Of a stretch of DNA of 64,000 bases, positions 10,413 to 21,800 are shown piece by piece. The translations under genes were made by a program, and so were the position numbers. How positions within the stretch are numbered: position 1 is the first letter of the stretch; each line of letters begins with the position of its first letter. The DNA comes from Eutreptiella sp. 'Long Island Sound 2002' (lineage: Eukaryota; Euglenozoa; Euglenophyceae; Eutreptiales; Eutreptiaceae): NCBI GenBank assembly GCA_964036045.1, contig OZ038385.1, positions 16,668,786-16,732,785 on the forward strand, read 5' to 3'. The notes beneath the pieces are model-generated. The model searched no databases, was not told the origin of the DNA, and was given only the letters and a program-made list of their open reading frames with translations.

Positions 10413-12738
10413 TTAGCCAAGACGATAGATATTGCTCGAGTTCATTGTCGTGGAGTCCGCCGCGGGGGGCGGGACGTAGCCCTCCATGCTCTGCTCCGCG
10501 AAGTACTCGATGTTGACGCACTGGCCGACCGAGTCGTTGTTGCCGGGCCGATGCCCACTGTACCCCACGATGCGGTTCGGGACATTCCGCTCCTGAGAAG
10601 AAGTGGAGGGCGGACGGTGGGCGGGCTGCAAAGGGCCAGGGGTTGGGTGCATGTGGCACAACGTGGCACTCGGAGGCAGGCATGGCGGTGATCCGACCGC
10701 TGCAGCGGTGTTGGGCCGGTTCTGTCTCACGCCAATGGGCAAGGATGTATTAGAAGGACTGACAAGCATCGGAGGAGGGACCCCTCCCCATCGCCCCCGC
10801 CCTCCCCAGACGCGGATTTTGTAGTGGGACAAAATGGAAGTCACCGAAGAAAGAATTGATTCGGGCCATTTTTGGTGCACAAACTTCTCGGTTCCGGGAC
10901 CCCCCCCCCCTTCTCTTCTTCTAATACATGCTTGACCCTTTCAGCAGGGCATACCCAAGCCCATTCCTTTGACCCCAACGTTGCGGGCCCACAGGCTTGT
11001 CCAACACCGCAGTCCAGCGACCATCGACTCAGCTGTTGAGCTTTCGGCCAAAGGCTTCATGGGTAGGTGTGTTGGGGGGGGGTCCCGGCCGCATCAAGGC
11101 TTACAGGACTCAGCTGGTTCCTGATGGTTCTCTCGAACCTGGTTGAAAAAACGGCCTCAAAATGGACCACAGCATGGCACTATGGCGTCAGAGGTGCCTC
11201 ATCGAACACCCATTTGTAATCATTTGATGGTCCAGTCATTGTGGAAGAAGAGCCCTCATTAGAGACACCTGCTTGCCACACTGGCAATCGTCCTGAACTT
11301 CCAGGACGATCGTCCTGAAAACAGGCTGACAATCGCCATTTTTGGACACTAAATCAGCCATAGAACGGGCTAGACTGCTCGAAATCACACAAAACTTGTT
11401 TCAGGTGATGTGCATTTGCTCTGCAGTCGTTTTGGGCTACTCCAACAATGAATTTGAGCCATGGTGTCCCCACAATTAATGTTTAACCGCTGCTTGCTGC
11501 TGCTGCTGCTGCCAAAATACATTGCCCACCCTGGACCCTAAAATGGGTTGTAAAACCTCCACTGGGAGACCCAGCTCGGTAACTTGCAATTACCCTGCAC
11601 ACAGTCCATATTCTGTGGATACAAGTTCCGTGCGGATGACACCCTAGCGCCTGGGATGGCTTAGGATTATTGCTTAAACCCCACCAACTCGAAATCGGTA
11701 CAGGGTTTATGCCTGTGTTTTTCAGTGCAGTCACAGAGCAGAGACAACAACACAGCTTCTTAGAGATTTGAGGTTACAACATCGTTTAGAAGACAGGTGA
11801 GTGACAATTTGAATTTTGATAATTTCACGACCAATCAGCAACTCCATAGCATGGCTCCTCAGACCTTTGGCGGTTGGGTCTGATTGTGGCAAAACATCGT
11901 GGGGGTGGGAAGCACACCCGACTTCGGGAGATGTTTGGTGAAGAAAATGGACCACACAAGAACGCATCAGGGCTCACACCATCCCGTGCGCATCCTGCGG
12001 TGTACAGTCCCAGTCTGCGTCCACGTCGCCGGAATGTTCGCTGTCCATAAATCATGCAAGATGCAAAAGGCCCTGGACCCTGGAGCTACAGCCAAGTGCA
12101 CAGAAATGGCACTTTCGTTCTGCATTACAGTCCGGAAGGGCGTGCCCATGAAATCTGACAATATGGGGCCCCAATATTGAGAACATCTGCAAATCCGGGA
12201 CCCGGATAATCCTTGGGGAATGGGGATCTGTAGCAATGCCACAGTTCAGCAAGGCCCGCAAAGTCAACAAGAGCACTGCCTGTGTGCACACCTTTCGCTG
12301 TTTAAAAGGACGGGCGCACTCTGCAAGCACCGGGTTTTTGATGGATGGCAGCTTCGGGGCCTTGTCGGGGGACCCAGCGGACCCGGGGGATCCGGCACCT
12401 TCCGAGGACAGCGTATCGTTCGGGTTGCCCACGTTGAGGTACATGGCCGCCAGCTCAGACTTCACCCGGGGGTTGTTCACCTTTGTGTTGCCCCACTTGT
12501 CCAACGGGAGGGAGCTCTTCACACGGGCCTCGCGCTTCGACGTCATCAACCCGGCAGTGATCTTCTTCTGGATACCCCAGTTGATCCCGAACGCTTGTTC
12601 GGAGCCCGGCATGTGCCCGGTGTAGCCGGAGATGCAGCCTGTCTGGATGCGCCCTCGGATGAGGCCCAGCGAACTTGCGGCCTCTTGTTCGTGGAGGTTG
12701 TTGAATTCCTGACTGATTGGCTCCTTGTTCTTCATCAT
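10413..12738 (-). CDS. Ciliary-type protein with two GY-[TS]-GH-x-PG motifs (two exons)
   Basis: Exon 1 runs 12738-12292 (149 codons, donor AAG|GTGTGC); exon 2 runs 10592-10413 (acceptor TTCTTCTCAG, 59 codons plus TAA). The exons join in phase 0 and give a 208-residue protein. It starts MMKNKEPISQEF. Residues 36-54 contain CISGYTGHMPGSEQAFGIN, and exon 2 contains RIVGYSGHRPGNNDSVGQ near residues 156-175. The GY-x-G-[HF]-x-P motif occurs in several axonemal microtubule-associated proteins, for example the FAM166/CIMIP2 group, so a place on or in doublet microtubules is likely. The middle is Ser/Gly/Pro-rich (SSEGAGSPGSAGSPDK). There is no signal peptide, membrane segment or enzyme motif. The 1.7-kb intron contains a copy (11144-11590) of the repeat family clustered at 22.4-24.6 kb. 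Gene structure is well supported; the family name is inference. Confidence 0.75.
10742..10930. repeat. Dispersed short element, copy near 10.8 kb
   Basis: Contains AAGGATGTATTAGAAGGAC and, about 120 nt on, CGGGCCATTTTTGGTGCACAA followed by a poly-C run and CTTCTAATACATGCTTG. Related blocks recur at 40.3 kb and 41.7-42.1 kb (GGCCATTTTTGGTACAC; CTTCTAATACATCCTTG). The two flanking blocks are inverted relative to one another, consistent with inverted terminal repeats. It lies in the intron of the GY-x-GH gene, immediately upstream of exon 2. Confidence 0.45.
11144..11590 (+). repeat. Interspersed repeat family (intronic copy)
   Basis: Shares a long ordered series of blocks with 22363-22790, 22908-23480 and 24326-24577: CCTCAAAATGGACCACAGCA, ATCGTCCTGAAAACAGGCTG, ATTTGCTCTGCAGTCGTTTT, a GCTGCT run, and CACCCTGGACCCTAAAATGG. 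Long ORFs are absent, so it looks non-coding. Copies share orientation on the plus strand. Confidence 0.7.
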
Positions 12739-13348
12739 GGGAAGGCCGCTACTTGACAGAGAAAAGGTTCAATACTCAGAGCATGCCAAATCTGTGGAAA
12801 TCAATTTGAAGATGGCCCGCCCAGCTCCTCCCACCTGGACGCCTTTTGTAGAAATCATACAAGATGCAGAGGGCCCTGGACCCTGCTGAAGGCACACAAA
12901 TATTTGCCATGCACAGACACCCAACACACTGCCTGAATGGTACATCCCCTTAAACAAACATTCATCAGCCGTTGCAGAGCAGTGGTGGTGGAACCTGCAG
13001 GTCAACAAACCAGCACTGGCCCAGAGTTGGGCCCTCAAGATCAGCTAGCCTTACAGCAAGGCTGTGATTTACATGTTATGTCAGCAGCAAGCTGCGTCAT
13101 TCAAAGGTTTCGGGTTGGGGGCGGGATTCCTTTCCTGTGGGGGGGTAACCCTGTCCTGGCATTTAATAGCTGGCAATTAATAGCTGCGCACTGTGTGAAA
13201 CGCAATGCCACAGGCAACGAGCAAAAGCTCCACAGTGTCAACAAGACATAACCTGCAGTACAGCATCAAAGGTGCAAATTCAATACCACCACCGCATTGG
13301 TTTTCGCTTGAACTCTCAACTAACACATGGCGTCAATTGAGAAAGCTC

Positions 13349-13349
<1 letters not shown>

Positions 13350-13378
<29 letters not shown>
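13350..13378. repeat. (GT)n microsatellite
   Basis: A pure TG dinucleotide run of about 29 nt. A similar (CA)n run of about 26 nt lies at 805-830, inside the putative last visible intron of the glucanase gene. Confidence 0.95.
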
Positions 13379-13380
<2 letters not shown>

Positions 13381-14504
13381 ATGTATGGCAAATCCCACCA
13401 GAACAGAAACCCACCCAGTATGATCAACCACCTCTATACAATATAGTCAAGGCAAATATCATCATTTTCGCGGTACAGCGGGACGCGGGGGGGACGCGGG
13501 GAGGGCACCCCCCATGCGTACATGTGCACATCATGCATGCCATATAGCTGTATTTTGGGTGGCTAATTCGATTGTGCATAGGTACAAGGTTGGATGTCAC
13601 AGATTATTTCACGTGTGCCTCTTGCTGCTTGCCACAACCCATAGGGAAGAGGCATAAGAGATACACAGCCACAGCTCACCCACTCAAAGGCAGCAAGGAT
13701 GCGGAACGATATGGCGTTGAGTGCAGCGGACCTTGACCGCTTCTTGCACATGGATCAATGATGTGATAATGACCTAACTCACCGTCACATTCATGTTCCC
13801 ATGTATTGTACGTTGTGGCATGGTGTACAATGAGTGCATGTTGAGAGCCCCACCCTTCCACATGCTTGCATACGTGCCTGCATTGCTTACCGGAGATGTT
13901 GTGACATAGGATTGTGGATGGTTGTGATCCAAAGGGCCATCATGCGCTGTTTTGTGTGGTACTGAAGGATGGGAGGGCCTGGGAGGGCATGTCTTTTGCC
14001 AAACCCCCCAAAATGGTTACATATCTACGTATTTTGAAAACGGCCAATTTCATGTCCTCCCCGCGTCCTCCCCCCCGCGTCCCTCCCCCCCGTCCCCCTC
14101 GCGTCCAGGACACCCCCATGTTCTAGTGGCCACTGCCACATTCACATGCATCTCATAATGGGGAGGGTTTGCCCGGCGCGCGCACGGCGCACTACTACTT
14201 TTGTATTAACAATCCCGACTTTTGCAGTGGCATGCCGGACTGGACCGGGTGTGATATGCTATGTACTTGTCCCACAACTTCGGGTTTGGAGATATCGGGC
14301 GGGACCAATTTTGCCCGAAGCAACAACTGGTATCTTTTCCCTGGCGGTGCTATACCTCTTACTTTGAGGGTATTCTTCAAAGAGCGTATCCCGTACTGCT
14401 CAAGGAATTGTGCTGTAACTTGGCACCACTAGAAGATCGCCATGATACCAAAAGTTTCGATACCCCAATGCGCCACGGCTGCATACTACATAGTATTTGT
14501 GCCT

Positions 14505-14650
14505 ATGCCCACAGGATATCGACCAGAGGAAGATATCCTGTGGCTATGCCACAAGATACAGCTCAAATATCCGTGGCATTAGGCACAAATATCATATCTG
14601 TGGCATGTAGGCACAAGGATATCCGCAAATATCCGTAGTATATGCCACAG
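14505..14650. repeat. Cluster of ATATCC-type palindromes and hairpins
   Basis: A hairpin CACAGGATATC...GATATCCTGTG spans 14511-14541. Further ATATCC, TGCCACA and GGCACAAATATC blocks recur in both orientations, with four or more partial copies of AAATATCCGT and TGTGGCAT in 150 nt. The density of short inverted repeats is well above the neighbouring sequence. Confidence 0.55.
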
Positions 14651-16129
14651 CATATCAGCGCGCAACCTTGCAACTATACAAACATGGAACATTTTGGCAC
14701 ATATAGATGGTCTACTAGGAGAGCAATTTTGCGCAATTTTGTTGTCTTCTCCAACTACAACATATTCATCAATGTATGTTTTGGAAGGGGGCACGTGTCC
14801 TTACCCGCCATACACGAGCTTCAGACACCCTTCTTGCAACCACGCACACTCCTAGATTCTCGGGAAGTTGACACAGGATATCCATTGTATCACCACTGCC
14901 ATATCCGCTATGATATGCTGTGGAAGCGATGCAAGCCCTACATGCAATGGTTGGAGAAAAATTTTCCCATGATCTTGCCCGCGCCAAGCGCTTTTGAAAC
15001 ACTGCACTGGTGTCTTTTCTGCAGAAATGGCACCTGTCTATCCTTTGTACCTACGTCTATATAGCTGCATTAGGCAAATCCGTGTCATTGAGCTCGTGGA
15101 GAACACTATGCAGTATAAGGTGAAAGTGTCTATGGTAATAGACATTCGGTCAATCATGTGTACGTGGTGTAGGATAATGACGGTGGGACCACTGTAACGT
15201 CTCTCTATGCTTGCTCATTATTTTTATCCATGGTGACATGCGACAAGACCCTGTCCTGGCACATGGTGCGGCAACGGCGACCCGGTTCGGCTATCACAAG
15301 CCCCCGCAGTGAAACGTTCGATATAGGGCTCGACTAGCCCGTCCCGCCTCAAATCCTCCAAAAGTGAGCCTCCCCGGACATTCCCAAAATGACATGATAT
15401 CAGCGAGTACAAAACGTTACTTCACTCTTGGGACGGAACATGGATCCTTTACATGTTTGACAAGCAATGTTCATTGCCACCAACACATTATACCTCTTTT
15501 TGGTCAAAGGGTGAGACAAAATGTGCAGGCTCAACCCCCAAAGTTCAAATTACGAGAAACATGACACATAGTTTGGGGTGTTTTAATGTCCACGACAAAG
15601 GGAAAATGACACGTGCAGGATATTCCACGAGTGGTAGAATACATAGCTTCAAGAGTTGGGCTCTCTCAAGCACAAAGAGAGCGCAAGTTTGCAAAAGCAT
15701 GACAAGATGATGACTGTGTGAATTTTTTTTGTCGCACTTGTGTGGCGCTGTGCAAGTCTGCGCCAATAAGACGGCTCCAAACCGAATACCCAAGCATTAG
15801 TACAAATTTCGAATTGTTAAACGATGGAGTGAGCATCTTGATGCATTACATTAGCAACGGGTGTAAAATTGATTGTACTACTCAAAAAATTGCACAATGT
15901 TGCACAATGTCCAATGTCTGTATTACCAGTTTTGTGCTGTTTCGTGGTACCACACATTGGTGAGCTTCCATCCCAACTAGAAGGGCCCCATGTTCCAAGA
16001 CCCGCCTTGTGCCGTGCCTTCGCCTTTGCCTCTTCCCCCTGCATGTTCATTAAGGGGAGTCATCTTACCCCGACACCCCATGATGAGGGTATGAGGAAGT
16101 ATGCCGTGGGTTTGCTACTTGGATTGGTG

Positions 16130-16379
16130 AACTTGTCGATCGTCCAAAACTGTTGATGAAGGACATAAGCCAACGCCTGTTTTCACTAAATTGGTTTCCT
16201 CGGATTCGGAGTGGGATTATGAGGAGCGCCCATTGACACAGCTCTGTCTCAAAAAGTCCCTCGCCGAGGCGAGGGAAAGCTATCCTGCGGAAACTTGGGT
16301 AGCTGCCATAGCACCAACAAATTCCCATATGATTCAGGACTTGTCAAATACTCCTCGACCGTTGAAAAAGATGCGGTGA
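16130..16379 (+). pseudogene. Transposon-like ORF fragment (acidic, unassigned)
   Basis: An open frame without an ATG reads PVFTKLVSSDSEWDYEERP, then LTQLCLKKSLAEARESYP, and ends RPLKKMR and TGA. Composition looks protein-coding, unlike the neighbouring frames, but no exon borders are obvious and no partner exons were found. The zinc-binding fragment just downstream suggests both derive from one degraded transposable element. Function unknown. Confidence 0.35.
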
Positions 16380-16458
16380 CTGCGCTTTCCTCCTCAGACC
16401 ATCTGCTACCAGTTTGCTACCAGTCTGCTACCGGTTTGCTACCAATACTCTGAGGAGA

Positions 16459-16621
16459 TTTTGGTTATGCGGCGATTGCGTGGTGATAAGCGGGTTCACT
16501 GCACTGCTTGCAATGCCCCTTTTCATGAGAAATGCTTCTGCAGCTCTGTTGTGAATCCAAAGAACGGGGTGGGTGCCCCTTGTCGTCTCGAGGCAAAGCA
16601 GCACGCCCACCAACCAACCTA
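16459..16621 (+). pseudogene. Cys/His zinc-binding fragment, probable transposon remnant
   Basis: The frame reads RGDKRVHCTACNAPFHEKC, then FCSSVVNPKNGVGAPC and stops at TAG. The C-x2-C...H-x2-C pattern resembles small zinc-binding modules in transposon proteins. It lies about 80 nt after the acidic fragment, across a short GTTTGCTACCAG tandem repeat at 16407-16445. A similar Cys/His cluster occurs at 25.8 kb. Confidence 0.35.
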
Positions 16622-17713
16622 GAGATCTATCTACAAAATTTGACTGCCAGAGTCGGTGACTGTATGAGGACAAATCTTCAAACTAACATGTGTAGTGTTG
16701 CATGCTAACCCTCAAGAACACAAACCTCAAAACTAATTTGTACAGTGGGGCTTTGTTTCTCGGATGCAGGTTTTTTTTCATGCCCTATGTGATTTTCAAG
16801 CATTCACTCACTTTGCTTTGCCTTGCATGTGCTTGAGGAGGGATGGGGCACGTGCCACTGATATGGAGCTAATGATTATTGTCCTAAAATCTCGCCCCTT
16901 TCGTTGACACGCTCCGAGCTAACACGGCCCCTCGGAGCGAAGCTAGTCTGATTTGCTGAGGTAAGCACCAAAAACAACACTCTTGAACACCCCAAAGCTC
17001 AACCAAAAATCAACCACCTGGAATCGTTTTGACAAAAACATAAATAGTGCACAGGGTGCAACAACAGTTAGACAACACATTCCCGGCTCCTCACCTTGCA
17101 GTCTGCTAAAATTATTGAGAATTTTGCAAAACCCCAGAACCCGCGCGTGCGCGCGAGTCTCATTTGCCGAGGTTTTGCCTTAGCACACAAGTAGGCCGAA
17201 GGTCCCTAGTAGTCTACCACAACCAGAATGTTACGAAGCCAAGTTTGATATCTTGTGGACACACGTTACCCAAGTGATTCTAACCTCTGAGGAACGGACG
17301 TTTAGACTATGAGGGAAATCCCTTGACGACATGACATGTGAACACAATGATGGCATCGACTTGCCGGACAAGCAACAGGGCATCTGTGTTTGGAGTTTAA
17401 GAGAGGGCGGGCGGACTCGAATCAGCAACCACACGAGGGCATAACACATAGCAAAATGAAAATCATGTATTACGGTATGCAATGCACATTTCGGGCAATT
17501 TGAAAATTACAAAGTCCAAATTCCAATTTTCAGCATTTTCGGCCTTCAAAATGGATCAACTAACTTAGATCTTCCCGAGGATTTCGGGAGAACATTGTTC
17601 TTGATTTTTGAAGACCTTTTGGTTTTTGTTCCTTTTGGGGTAGCTGCAGCTGCAAAACGTTATTTTTCATTTTAGTCAATAAGTTCCAAATAAAATTACC
17701 CCAACACAGACAC

Positions 17714-17789
17714 GATCAGTACCTCAGTGGTTCAGGTAGGCACCGCACATAGTGCAACGCAATGTCCAGGGTTCGATCCCCTGCTGATC
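17714..17789 (+). tRNA. tRNA-like sequence (pseudo-tRNA or SINE head)
   Basis: The 76-nt segment starts GATCAGT and ends GCTGATC, a 7-bp acceptor-like stem with one G-T pair. It contains CTCAGTGGTTCAGG, resembling an A box, and GGTTCGATCC, a match to the B-box consensus. The anticodon arm does not fold into the normal 5-bp stem with a 7-nt loop, so I assign no anticodon. A decayed tRNA or the head of a tRNA-derived SINE is as likely as a working gene. Confidence 0.4.
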
Positions 17790-18866
17790 CTGATTTCTCA
17801 TTCAAGGCTCATTCAAGTCGCGCGCGTTGCGGCTCACGCGACTTCCAGAAAATTTTGAGCTGGGAGGAGCTGGGATCGTGATTTTGGCCTCGATGTACGA
17901 TTTAGAGTTTCATCGAATCGAAAGTATGTACCCGATTTTTCTTTCGTTGAACTTTGGGTCCTTTACCAGTCGTGTTTTGCGTGTTTGCCTTAGCAAATGA
18001 GACTGAGTGTTTTTGCCACGGCCAATATTGCAACAGCACCGTGTTTTCGTTGTAGGCCGTTTCTATTGCAGTTGATGCCCAATGCCTATTGGCACCTGCC
18101 TATTGGCACTGCAAACTCGGCCACTGCTCGTGCGTTTTGCAAAGTGTTGGAAATATCCAAGGTTCTTTGAATGAAAACTCGGCTTTTTGAATCGCCTTCG
18201 CAATTTGGTCTGTCATGTGGAGGGGTTTGAATACTTCTATACATTAGTCCTTTGCTTTTTGCCCACCTCACAAATGAGAAGGGCACCCGCAACACAATTG
18301 TGGAGGCCCTTAGTGAGACATTTGGGATTGGTTGATTCATTGGTGAAAATGCGTGTCAATGTGTGTAAACGACGATTGCACCATCCCATGCCCATACTCT
18401 TGCACATGCACGGGACACAACACGTCGGCGAAAGCACACTCACTCATTCCTTGCACTATCGCTCGGTTTTTGAATGTCCACTTGGTAAGCCTTCATTTGC
18501 CCGCCTTGCCGTGCCAACTGTATGCGATCGGCGATGGCCCATGGGGCAACACCGGGGGACAAGCCCCACACCGTGGGGTTGCGGGCAGCTTGGTGTGTGT
18601 GCCATGACATGGGATGTCGGGACACACGAAACGACACACCAACCCACCCACAAATAATTGATAGGATAACTAGGAGCCACGTGTGTTTCATAAGTGGGGT
18701 GGCATGACGACGTTCCGCACATAGTGAAGGCTTCCCGAGGGCCACGTTGGGTTGAAATAATTCCATTGTTGCGACATTTACTAGATTTGTATTCCTTTCC
18801 GGACGTTGTTGGCGGTCCTTGCATTCGTAATCTCGAGCCCCTCACTTCAAGGCGGAGCCACCAAAG

Positions 18867-21800
18867 ATGGCGATGCAATTTACCCCACAACAAATGACCG
18901 GCTTTGCCGGATATGGGGACCGGACGCTCATCGGGAATTGGTCCGAAGACATTCAACTCAAAGAGGATAGATTAAAAAGTTTCGTGGAAAAAGCCGAGCG
19001 TGGACAATTGCTTTCTCAGACCATCCACGCGAAGGTAGCACAACACACGACGCCACTAAGTATCACGCCTGAGCACCCCGATGGATACATCCACTTCGAC
19101 GACAAAGTGGTGTTACAATGCGTTGATCACAACGGATTCTTAAGTGTCGACCTTGATGACGTGGAAAAGGTGCCGGGTTTGCCCAAAAAAGTGATACCAA
19201 CTTGCGCTAGTGCTACTCAACCAATGCTAAGAAACGTGTGGAGGATTGTGCGAGTTCAAGCTCCGGACGACCAATTGTACCCCGCAGAAGAAGCCGATGT
19301 TCTACATTATAACCAACCATTCAAGCTCGTGCTCAATGAACAATTGTGTGGAGATGGTGAGCTCGCTTTGCATAGCGAAGCAAAAACGGGAACGAGTTGG
19401 TCCAAAATTTCGAAGAATCAAGAGGTGACGGCCGTGGACCGGGGAACAGCTGATCTTGTGTGGAAGCCCCTTTACATTGACATGGAACATCGTATGGAAA
19501 TGGAAGGGATGCCCGTGAAGGCCAACGTAGCGGTAATCCTTCACCATGTTCAAACTAACAAGCCTTTGTGCTCCCAAAAGGCGAATATTCACATCAACGA
19601 TTTCGGTCCGGAATGGGAAGTGTGTTGTTTTGATGATCGAGGGACCGGGACCAAGAAACGGTGTTTGCCGGAATTGCCTCCAAATCATTGGGGCTTTATT
19701 ACGGGCCCGCCAGCCCAAGGAGCACCACGAAAACCAATAGATCGCAAAAAGCTAACACCAGAACAAGCGTCGGTCGTAGTTGAGAAAGTGCGTACCAAGC
19801 TAATCCAACGAGGTATTTGCAATGTTCTCAAGGCTTCCCGCGTGTTGTTGGGGACGCGTTTGTTGCTTGAAGCTATGCCATAGGTATGGGTGGCTTGTGA
19901 TAAATCCATGTTCGGTAGTCCATGCGTCGCGAGGTTGTGGGCGGGTAGGCATGAAGTTCCTCTCGGGTGCAATCGTTTCGTTTGTGCGATAACTGGCTTT
20001 CACACTTGGACACATGCCAAGAACGTGTGGTGTATGTGTGTGTGGGTATGGGCGGTGTGCAGTGCATGGAAGCGTACATTCTTTGCTACACTTCGAAGCT
20101 CTGCACAACCTATGATGCATCACTGAGGAGTCTGCTTTGTGTGTGCTCGCTTGCCCTCTGACAATTGCTTTAATCGACATCTAACATTTGCCCATGTACG
20201 AAAAAGAGACTGCCGTCGAAATGTGGTATCGCTGGAACTAGGTTTTATTCGCACATGAATCCGATTTTGGAAAAAACTCGTGACGCTCGTCGACGGCAGG
20301 GTGGCCCACAAAATGGTCGTTTTTGGTTGTGTGGCTGTGCAACACACTGTCGTGCTACGATTCTGCATAGTGTTGTCGTGCTAGCGAAGTCTTTTCGTGA
20401 AGGTCCGGCATTTGCCCGTGTTTATGGCCCATCCCTGGTGGGACATGCAAAGGGGGCGTTGGTGCCGTGGTGAAGTGTGCGGAGGGACTACATTCACAAT
20501 GCTATAGGTGGCAATGGATTCCGAGGTTTGACACGAGTACTGACCATTTTGGACGACAACGGCAACCGCAAGTTGGACAAATACGAGATTGACAACGGGC
20601 TGCAAACCTACGGCTTGTCTCTTCTACCTGAGGAGTTGGACGCAATTATGAAAGCCTTCGACGACGACGGCAACGGGCAAATTTCAGTGCGAGAATTCAT
20701 GAGAGCACTTCGGGGTCCCATGTCGGACCGCCGTGTCAACTTGGTCCGTTTGGCATATGCCCAGTTGGACATCGATGGCAATGAAACCGTGACATTTGAT
20801 GAGATCCGACAACTTTACGATGTCAAGAAGCACCCGGATGTGTTGTCGCACAACAAGACTCCGGATATGGTGTGTTTAATGGAAGTGCACGGTTCAAAAG
20901 GGGAGCCGATGAAAGTTTTCCTTTCCCAGCCTTTCGAGTGTTTTGCGCTTTTTCGTGATTGTTGGCATATGCGCTTGCCTCATGGCATGCTCAAGCGGAA
21001 GTGTAGACTATGGGGCTAGCGAGGGGAGACAAGGGCAAAAAATGTTGACAAATGCATTTGAGGTTGAAACACTTGTGATGGGGACCACAAGCGTCCATGG
21101 TGTTATGCCGTGTGCACAATCACATGCAAACAGGTGCAAATCACCCAAACGACACCATTTGTATTTCGTCCTACCAACACCATAAGCCTCACATCACATT
21201 ACATCCACTAAAGCCTATGATTAGCATTCACACGTGAGATATAATTAGCATGCACACATGAGCATCCACTGAAGCCTATGATTAGCATGCACACATGAGA
21301 TACGATTAGCATGCACACATGAGACAACTTCATATTCTGCCCGATCACCAAGAATTGTATGCAACCCAACACACCCATGTGCCCCACTTTTCGTTGTTAA
21401 CCACCCACACAAGCAAGCAAAGGAATGGGGCGCACATCACTGGTTCACTGTTGAATCGCACAAGAGACTTCAGCAGGCTCAGGACATGCAAGCAAACCAT
21501 CCCCATGTTTGACAAAAGGGACCGAGAGCTATTGGAGTGCACCACTAAAGGCACATAACTTCAAAGAGTGTTGCGCGGAATGTGCGGGCAGCACAATGTG
21601 CAGCTTGCACATTCACAACCGTCTGCAACAAAAATGGTACAGCGGGCATGTGGGATTGCACGGGCGGGGCTTGCGGTTGAGGGATTGCACCCCCCCCCCC
21701 CCCCCAACACAAACACCACCAAGTCATACAACACTACTCACGCCGTGCAAGCAGGCCCATCGGTCCTGTGCCTGTGGTCCTACCCTTGCTTTCAAGCTAA

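Larger units (their letters stand above)
12739..18866. other. Intergenic stretch between two divergently oriented ciliary genes
   Basis: The GY-x-GH gene (minus) and the CFAP161 gene (plus) face away from each other across these 6.1 kb, so both promoters should lie here, but I cannot point to a promoter motif. The stretch holds a (GT)n run at 13350-13378, C-rich minisatellite DNA at 14055-14105, a GATATC palindrome cluster at 14505-14650, transposon-like ORF fragments at 16.1-16.6 kb and a tRNA-like sequence at 17714-17789. I see no supported host gene. Confidence 0.5.
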
